Of a stretch of DNA of 64,000 nt, positions 56,798-64,000 are shown in pieces (position 1 is the first letter of the stretch; every line of letters starts with the position of its first letter). Both the position numbers and the translations under genes were made by a program. The notes beneath the pieces are model-generated. The model searched no databases. It worked only from the letters and a program-made list of their open reading frames with translations, and was not told the origin of the DNA. This stretch comes from Epicoccum nigrum (lineage: Eukaryota > Ascomycota > Dothideomycetes > Pleosporales > Didymellaceae), in assembly GCA_002116315.1 (NCBI GenBank), contig KZ107861.1, positions 74,952-138,951 on the forward strand. The letters are read 5' to 3'.

Positions 56798-57420
56798 CTA
56801 TAGCTTGCCGATATTGGAACGACCTTGGTCAGTAATGGTCATATGATCAAATACAATTATCGGGTTCTCGAGAACATAGTCTTCGACTTCCTGAGCCATT
56901 TCTGGTAGGTGATGGTTAAGCAGGTTGTCACGGAGCTTATGAGCTTCTTGCTAAACATCATCTGCTCTGTAGGCATCACCATCCTTGCGCAAGACAAGCG
57001 ACTTGAAACATAGAGCTCGAGCAACTGTGGCTTCGGCGACGTCATTGTCCTTACACTCGGCCAACAGCTTGTCGAACTATCGTCTGTTAGATGTTGGTAG
57101 TGAGATGTCACTGATCCACAACTATATATCTGGCTAATCCTAGTGCTTCTTGGACTTTTGCCTGTATTTTTGTACGTTTCGGCCGCAGTGTAATAGCAAA
57201 AAGGAGTCCGTAAGGTGGTCTCCTTGAATTAGTCTTCTCAGATCTTCATGGCGTTTCGGTAATGCCTGAGAGCTTCTTCATGCTTCCAGTTGTTTTCCAG
57301 AGCGTGTAGAGGTTATTTGCCTTTGTAGATGGTTCCAGTTTCCTGAACGCCTTACTAGACTCGTCGATGATACACACAAATTGAGTTTCCCCTTGCTCTT
57401 GCTGCAGCGCTGCTAGATCG
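56798..57420 (-). pseudogene. TPR-repeat gene relic
   Basis: Minus-strand frames contain fragments typical of fungal TPR proteins: ENNWKHEEALRHYRNAMKI followed by a TGA at 57238-57240 where Arg is usual, then ED and IQGDH. Further on, DKLLAECKDNDVAEATVARA is followed by KDGDAYRADDV-stop-QEAHKLRD (TAG at 56951-56953) and a tail ending IGKL. No start or continuous frame links them. The remnant lies between the P450 and kinase genes. Boundaries are approximate. Confidence 0.5.
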
Positions 57421-57440
57421 GCAGCAAAATTGTTGGGAAA

Positions 57441-58460
57441 CTATAATAGAGGTGTGCTTCTATTCTTTAGCAGGAAAGTAAGTTTTCTTTTTTTCACATC
57501 TTTATTCCACAGTGATATTGACTTGTTTGATAACATTGTGAATTTGCAACGGATGCAGCACCTTTATAGTGAATTTCGATATACCCTAAGTCTGCGGCAT
57601 GTATTAGTGTCAAGCAAGATGCATGTGCTATCGTAAACAACCAGTCTTTTGGGTGTGTACAGTCCGCGTGAATTTGAGGTAATTGACTGCCTCGGAAAGC
57701 ACATATGCAGTAGGCTGCAGGATTCTGTACCAGTGCACAATCAATTATCTGCACACTCCGTCACAAGTACTTGGAGAGCAGGCAAGCAAGCTGCGAAGTT
57801 CAATTACCGTATAATCTTGCTTAACTGGATCACCATAGTAGCTAGTGCCCGCACTCTTACCCAGTAGCACCAAGTACGGAGATGGTGTCTTGGTCGGTGC
57901 AAGTAGCTTAAAGTAGCTGGAAAACACGCTGTCCGACCTGAATTTGGGACCGCTCAGCGATGATGCCGCCGCAAAGATCGAAGAAATGTGGGCAAACATC
58001 AGACCAGAGACTCCGATCGACATTCTTCATCTGTAGTCAAAACCCTGAACGACGGAACCAGGAATACTTTCAAGTAGTTCGCTTTTCGAGATGAATATGA
58101 TCCTATATATCCTGCCTGTGCTAGTGAATCAGCAATATGCTTTGTAGATTGTACTTGGGCTGGAGGTGGATCTGTTCTGAGGTCAGTAGCACAGAGTACT
58201 TCAGATAGTATCACAAGCCGAAAAGACCTCTTGCTTGTTGCTGTCAGCCTATCACGTTTCCTTCTTTGCCTGAACAATATCTTGATAGCTATATCATAGG
58301 CAAAATGGTATCATGTCTGATCCGCTGCTGCATCTGGGCAACTTGACATGCTGACGACGTCAATCGGCTGCAACAATACACTTTGTGTTGATTGGCAAGC
58401 GAGTAGGGAGGCCAGTTATAGACAACGCTCTGATCCTGAGTTTTTAGTGAAAGGTCGATT
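57441..58460. other. Intergenic, 1 kb, no supported gene
   Basis: It may contain further eroded sequence of the TPR relic. Nothing coding can be supported. Confidence 0.45.
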
Positions 58461-59886
58461 TCAATACTCATCATGGAACCAAGGGTCTCTCAGCACATCA
58501 GCTGCACTTGCCCTACTGCCCGGCTCAAACACCAACAACCTTTTCACAATCTCTCCGACTTTCTCTATGCCCTCTTGGCTGAGATCTTGGCACTTTCTCT
58601 TATCAAAATAAACCTTGTCCAACCAACTTTGAAGCGTATGACCCTCGCTATCAGACATAGATGCGGCCTCTGTAGCCAGCCAATGGTATTTCCACCGCTT
58701 AGGTGGCGCATCACTCGTCAGATCCATCATCTGGCTAACAAGGCTTGTGGGTCTGGTGTTTACACTGTCGAACGGCGGTCGGCCGATGACAAGTTCGAAG
58801 ATCTGTCTCATACATAAGTCATATCCCAGGTGTAGTGGCGGAAACGTACCATGCAGCCCATGCTCCAAAGATCCATGCGGAGGTCCACTTTGTCTTTGAA
58901 GATAATCTCTGGCGCACGAAGAAAAAGTGGAGTGTGAAAGAATGGAGGCACGTCGGTCGTGTGGAAAGATCGTCCAAGATCGATGATTTTGGTAGCATCG
59001 TAGGGAATTCCAGACACCACCAAGGGTCGCACAACGTACTGCGGCATACCGGATTCGAGTGGTCGTCTGTCTGTCCTGTGAATAACCCCGATTTCTGGTT
59101 CGCCCAGAGCTTTGTTGAGCTGTACATTGCTTAAGCCATGTACTGAAGGGATTGTCAAGGACAAATTCCAAAAATGTAAGTCTCGTAGGTATCAGTGATC
59201 AATACCGAATCTCGCGAATGAACTCACCTCCGTGTGCTATTCCTTGTGCATGCAGATACGATAGACCGAGCAGAGCCTGTTCTGCAGCCTTCTTCGCAAC
59301 CTTGCCCGGAAGCCTCCCATTGTCACAACACATATCGCGGTGACGCGCAAAATTTGGCCCCAGCAACTCCGTGACAAAGCACTCGTGTACACCGTTAGGC
59401 CCACGAATCTCAAAACAATCTTGCATGGTCGTCACATGTTCCTTGCCAGGATGGTCAATCTGAGCCGCTGCAAGGGCTAATAAAGCTGCGGACTCTCGAC
59501 TTGTGCTGTCGTGCTCCGATATGAGTACCTTTACTGCGACATACTTGTGCGTCCTGGAAGAGAGTAAGTATGATGTGCGTTATAACGAGTAGATAGAGTA
59601 CTTGTGGTCGCGTGCAGCCCAAACAGTTGAACAGCCGCCCCAACCCAATTTATGCAATATCTCGTCTCGACCTTCATTCAGGGTGTCGCCTAAATGTATC
59701 GAATGATAGCCACCCTTGCAGTAGTCGAATATAGGCTCAGCTTCAACATCGCATTTTTATGAGACATCAAGCATGTGCAGGAACCGAGCAGATATAGGGA
59801 ATACTGAACCTCGCGGCGAAGATACCCTTAGGATCCGTATGGCTGTCATCGAACGCATTACCGAATCGTCGCATATTTATGAGCAT
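58461..59886 (-). CDS. SRPK-like fungal protein kinase
   Basis: Five exons (59886-59826, 59740-59602, 59553-59228, 59181-58850, 58802-58461) join in frame to 399 aa. The N-terminal YCKGGYHSIHLGD and HKLGWGGCSTVWAARD match SR-protein-kinase-like enzymes, which split the kinase domain around an insert. The ATP-binding Lys is in YVAVKV (about residue 75). The catalytic loop is HGDLHFWN (about 174-181, HGD instead of HRD), DLG replaces DFG, and LRAPEI is the APE motif. The C-lobe ends DPWFHDEY. These variants are common in the large fungal-specific SRPK group, so the kinase may be active. Its substrates are unknown. The intron ending GAG at 59182 is slightly unusual. Confidence 0.83.
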
Positions 59887-61037
59887 GGTTTCAGTAGTTC
59901 GTTGTCACAGCAGCAATAAGAAGAAGTATTGTGAGTGTAGATGGATTATTCAACATGCCGTCACAGACAGCACATGAAGGACCCCTACGCTAGGTGTAGC
60001 GCTAATCCGATTAGGGACTGATACAACACCCTCAGAATGCTGTTGCTGGTGAAAGGGGAATTTCTCGATATAACTTCAATTTGGCACCTAACTGTTTCTG
60101 AGAATGCGGGCTTAAGACGACAATTTTTCAAAACTAGAAGCGACGAGCTATGTACATGTGCAGACGTTGTGCGAAATCATGTATACACCTGTGGTCATTG
60201 CGTATAACTCTGATACTTAATTCTATCTGTATGTCGAGAAGTGTAGTGAGTTACTATATAATGTTAAAGCAGTCCCCAACACTGTTTCGCCCGCTAGGTC
60301 GCGGTAATGCGATTAAGCTTTGCTATTAACTTCCATCTAATGCCGTGCAGCGTAAAAGCGGGAAGAGGATCTTACATACAATAGCAGCTTGTATGCTTGG
60401 GCTGGAACTTTGGTTCTGTCGATGAGTTATTTCCTTACGAAGAAATCAACATTGAACATCGATATAACGAAACAGTCAAAGATAATGTGCCTGGAGTAAC
60501 TGGGAAGAAGGGCGACCTCGTTCGGTCGTCGGGAGCCGAGAAATGACAGTTCAAACCTTTCTCGGAACTCACACGTAACGAAGCCTAGGTACATAATAGA
60601 TGTCGCTGCCTTCTCCAAAGATCGTCGCAAGTTGTTGGACCCATAGACATTGCGCTAGGCCGATTGCGGCCAATATAGCGCCGCCATACCCGAATGGGTA
60701 GCTACCTCGGCACCGAAGGCAAGGAAATCGAGCAATGACGATTTCCCACAAACACGTCGCACGTCAATACGCGTAAAACAGTCTAATTGCCATCGGGCTC
60801 GGAAGTCTTGGTTGCGGGTGCAACAAGTCCCGGTAGGCTGTAACATGACATACAGTGCCGAAGGGTACAACATATGTAGTCCAGGAGTTGCCCATTGTTC
60901 GGTACCTCCCAATTTGCACCCGATATCTTGAGTTCTTCACCCCTGTTCACGACATTCCCATATAAATCCTCCCGCATCCCCACATCCCTGTAGTCAGCAT
61001 TGGCATCGACAGGGAATTTATCGATTAAGCGCGCAGC
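59887..61037. other. Divergent intergenic, 1.15 kb
   Basis: It separates the divergent kinase and monooxygenase genes and carries one CCTCGG motif. No gene is supported. Confidence 0.5.
60705..60710 (+). promoter_or_regulatory. CCTCGG motif upstream of the monooxygenase
   Basis: The FarA/FarB-type hexamer lies 328 bp upstream of the ATG at 61038. Confidence 0.35.
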
Positions 61038-62610
61038 ATGAGCGGCTACGCCACTGAAAAGCACACGGCAGGCTACGCTGACAATGAGACACATCTCGAC
61101 GTGCTCATTATCGGCGCAGGCATTAGTGGAGTCAATGCCGCCTACCGCGTGCAAACCGAGCTTCCTACCTCCTCGTACGCAATCCTCGAGGGTCGCCACG
61201 AGCTGGGCGGCACATGGTCGCAGTTCACGTATCCTGGAGTGCGCTCCGATTCGGACCTACATACCCTAGGCTTCAAATTCAACCCATGGAAAGCGCGCAA
61301 CCCCATTGCGACGGGCGACAACATCCTCTCGTATTTGCGGGAGACGGTGCAGAAGTTCGACATTGAGGAACGCATACGGTACAACCAGAAAGTCGCAAGT
61401 GCGGACTGGAGCTCGGAGCAACAGCGATGGCAGGTGCAAGTCGATGTCGGTCGCGGTGAGAAGAAGGAGAGAGTCATGTACTGGGTCAAGTGGATGATTC
61501 TGGGCACGGGGTACTACAGCTATGAGAAGCCGATGTTTGCGCATATTCCGGGACTTGCGGACAACTTCAAGGGCCAAACGGTGCATCCTCAATTCTGGCC
61601 CGAGGATCTGGACTACAAGGGCAAGAAGGTTGTGGTCATTGGCAGTGGTGCAACAGCCATCACATTACTTCCTGCACTCGTCGAGGGCGGTGTAGGACAC
61701 GTGACCCAACTGCAGCGCAGTCCAAGTTACATCTTGGGTCTCCCGCAGCCAGGCAACGATTCGACACCGCCGTGGTGGCAGAAAATGCTACCGCAGTGGA
61801 TGGTGCTGAAGTGGAAGCGTACGTGCACCTCTTCATTTCTCACAAGTATCTTACTTACACCTAATAGGCTTCCAATTTACCCTTCTACCCATCCTGCTCT
61901 ACTACTTCTGCATAAACTTCCCCAATGCCGCTGCCAAATTCATTCGAGGCGCTACCAAGAAGCAACTACCCGCCGACTTTCCGATTGATCCTCATTTCAA
62001 GCCTGGTTACAACCCGTGGGAGCAGCGACTTTGCTTGTGCCCTGACGGTGACTTCTTCAAATGCTTGCATAGCAATCGTGCAAGCATTGTGACAGATACT
62101 ATCCAGAATGTGGTCAGTGACGGCATTTTGCTAAACAGTGGCGAGAAGTTAGACGCCGATATTATTATCACTGCTACGGGTCTTAATTTGCGATTCCTTG
62201 GTGGAATTGACCTTGCTGTTGATGGCAAGAAAGTTGACGTCCCCAGCGAGTATATGTGGCACTTTGCCATGCTGTCCAACGTACCCAATCTCGGCCAGAT
62301 CATTGGGTACTGGAACGCCTCCTGGACGTTGGGATCAGATACCGCATCCCGTCTCTTCTGCAGAGTCATCAAGCACATGAACCAAAATGGATACACGGCC
62401 GCGATTCCCACCATCAGCGAACAAGAGAAGCAAAATCCTCAGAGCGTGAGTCCGCTGAGTAGCACATATGTCAAGGCTAGTGCGGACAAGATGCCCAACT
62501 GTGGCAGCTCAGGGCCCTGGAAGCCCCGCGAGTACTACTTCAAGGATAGCTGGAAGGCGGAGAGGTGTGACTTGAACGACGGCATGAGATTTGAGAAGGT
62601 CAACGTGTAG
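61038..62610 (+). CDS. Flavin-containing monooxygenase, Baeyer-Villiger type
   Basis: Two exons (61038-61818 and 61868-62610) give 507 aa. Two Rossmann motifs are present: GAGISG at residues 26-31 for FAD, and VVIGSGATAITL for NADPH. Between them the stretch FKGQTVHPQFW fits the FxGxxxHxxxW fingerprint of type I Baeyer-Villiger monooxygenases, which insert oxygen next to a ketone to make esters or lactones. The substrate is unknown. A hydrophobic stretch just after the splice site (LLPILLYYFCINF) could be a membrane-associated helix. There is no PTS1 at the C-terminus (FEKVNV). Neighbouring lipid-oxidation genes and one upstream CCTCGG suggest, but do not prove, a shared role. Confidence 0.9.
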
Positions 62611-63419
62611 ACGGGCTCCTCAGAGCAATGTGGGATTAGTATGTGTGAATTGCAATCGAAGGCTTGAGTCATTCGTGTTGATATACATACCTAGTCTGCT
62701 CATGCAAGAGCGTGTCACCACACTGCATCGGATTCCGTAATCACCAGCTCTTGAGCAGGCGCATCGCCGTTCCTCAGCACAGCTCCTACACCTCAGCCTC
62801 ACCGAGTTCATGTCTTCCTCTACGATCAATTCCCTTACCATCATACACAGTAGATCGTGTTTGGCGGCCGAACAGCCACTCTTGATAGCCACTATGCGCA
62901 CAGAGCAACGGAGAAAACCAGGCCGTATTCCACCTTGGCGTTTGAAACGAAATGAGTGGGATCCACGAATCGAGTTTCACATCTGTCAAGACGGGAGCTA
63001 GTGTTTTAGGCCGCAACGGTGGCCAATCGAATCAGGTAATTTCCCTTCGCTCCATCTTCCGACGTTCTGCGTTCATGCTGGTGGAGCTGCAGCGAGATTT
63101 TAAAAGCGCTGGGCAGCCGCAATGGGCCGTTCTCTCGGCTGGGGTGACAGATTGGTGACATGCCCATGCGGGTTCGAAAGTGGATATGCTGGTATAAGCG
63201 AGCGGGATAAGGGATCATGAAACTGAGTAAGGAGGAACGGGACGAAAGGGGAAGGAAGTGTTTGATGTGGCGCGGGAGATGGTCAGATCCTGAAGAATAT
63301 AAACACCCGACATGCGAATGCATTGCAACTCTCCAGCAGCTCCGGTCACTTGCTCCATTCGTTTCATCAAACATCCATTCTTTACATTCCTCACATTCGC
63401 TTTAAACAACAGACACAGG
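62611..63419. other. Intergenic, 0.8 kb, no supported gene
   Basis: It holds the promoter of the DUF1996 gene. Several short frames lack any motif. Confidence 0.5.
63298..63303 (+). promoter_or_regulatory. TATA box of the DUF1996 gene
   Basis: TATAAA lies about 120 bp upstream of the ATG at 63420, followed by a leader with CA-rich tracts. Confidence 0.45.
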
Positions 63420-64000
63420 ATGTCTCCTTCCAGCACTTTCATCTTGAGCGCAGGCCTGCTCGCCCAGCTCGCCACCGCGTACACGCAAGTCAACGTCGCA
63501 ACACCCTTTATGCTTAAGAACATCGACCCTATTGTGTTTCCAGGCTCTTACAGCGAGTCCCATCTACACTCCTTCTTCGGCTCGGATGCCGTAACAGCTT
63601 CCACCAAGACATCGGCCGAGCTGCAATCTGGCTGCACCAATGCAGAGAATCCCAATGACTTGTCTGTCTATTGGATTCCCACGCCTCTGTACACCAAAGA
63701 TGGCAAGACATACGAACCCATCCCCGTGATGCGCTTCAGCGCATACTACAACCTAGGTGAAACACCTGCCGAAGTCGCCATTCCGCAGAACCTGAAAATG
63801 GTTGCCGGCGACGCGAAAGCAACAACACAGACAGGTATGCCAACAGACGCCAAGATCTCCTGGTTCTGCGAAGGCGACGCCGCCTCGTCGCTCGACGCTG
63901 CGGGCTTCCCCAGCAAGACGTGCTCCACCCACCTTCAGTCGCTTCTCTTCTTCCCCAACTGCGTCAACGAGCAGACCCTTGAGACAGGCTACAAGAACCG
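63420..64000 (+). CDS. Secreted DUF1996 (WSC-associated) protein, 5' part
   Basis: The frame is open from the ATG to the window edge, giving 193 residues of an incomplete protein. It begins with a signal peptide (MSPSSTFILSAGLLAQLATA). The DUF1996 landmark SHLHSFFGSDAVT follows at about residues 48-60, with later blocks VYWIPTPLYTKDG and LLFFPNCVN. This family is secreted, often linked to WSC domains or GPI anchors, and its function is not established. No intron is needed in the visible part. The C-terminus, and any WSC repeats, lie beyond the window. Confidence 0.9.
   Translation, partial: MSPSSTFILSAGLLAQLATAYTQVNVATPFMLKNIDPIVFPGSYSESHLHSFFGSDAVTASTKTSAELQSGCTNAENPNDLSVYWIPTPLYTKDGKTYEPIPVMRFSAYYNLGETPAEVAIPQNLKMVAGDAKATTQTGMPTDAKISWFCEGDAASSLDAAGFPSKTCSTHLQSLLFFPNCVNEQTLETGYKN

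Overview
The window reads as nuclear DNA of a filamentous ascomycete. Most genes carry short GT-AG introns (about 41-130 nt), intergenic gaps are compact, and the families present are typically fungal: HET proteins, a Zn2Cys6 regulator, a GH71 glucanase, a DUF1996 secreted protein and an expanded 'LPxELRNxIY' F-box-like family. A Dothideomycete, perhaps Pleosporales, is my inference from gene content; I could not run a search. A 10-base N gap lies at 52558-52567.

Left arm (1-12.5 kb, with outliers at 23.5 and 25.1 kb). Ten copies of one F-box-like family (2EXR/DUF7730 type) dominate. Nearly all share one layout: a short variable exon 1, a phase-2 intron, then an exon opening with S-P-L-L-x-L-P-x-E-L-R. 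Four are intact (913-1550, 1673-2370, 11591-12401, 23518-24193). The other six carry an in-frame stop, a frameshift or a truncation. An MFS transporter (3173-4826) sits among them. A 157-bp repeat lies upstream of two copies, in the same orientation relative to each gene.

Middle (13.4-34 kb). Conserved cellular genes are intact: LST8 (TOR complex), a peroxisomal acyl-CoA oxidase ending SKL, a PTC2/3-type PP2C with a likely GC-AG last intron, a second acyl-CoA oxidase ending AKL, and a BAHD/trichothecene-type acyltransferase. Between them lie two decayed genes: an FMN-dependent 2-hydroxy-acid oxidase that still ends SKL, and a HET-domain gene. Several of their stops look like C-to-T changes of CAG or CGA codons.

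Right arm (36-64 kb). This part is rich in acyl-CoA and oxidation enzymes: an acyl-CoA synthetase ending AKL, a dienelactone hydrolase, an enoyl-CoA hydratase/isomerase ending AKI, a 3-hydroxyacyl-CoA dehydrogenase fused to a YWTD propeller, a cytochrome b5-b5 reductase fusion divergent from a P450 with an unusual N-terminal domain, and a Baeyer-Villiger-type monooxygenase. A Zn2Cys6 regulator of CTF1/FarA-like type lies among them. CCTCGG/CCGAGG, the known FarA/FarB-type motif, occurs upstream of both acyl-CoA oxidases, the hydratase, the dehydrogenase fusion, the b5 reductase, the P450 and the monooxygenase. Also here are GH71, an intact HET gene, a TPR-gene relic, an SRPK-like kinase and the 5' part of a DUF1996 gene.

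Gene models were built by hand from splice signals and frame continuity; every multi-exon model given as intact closes in frame.
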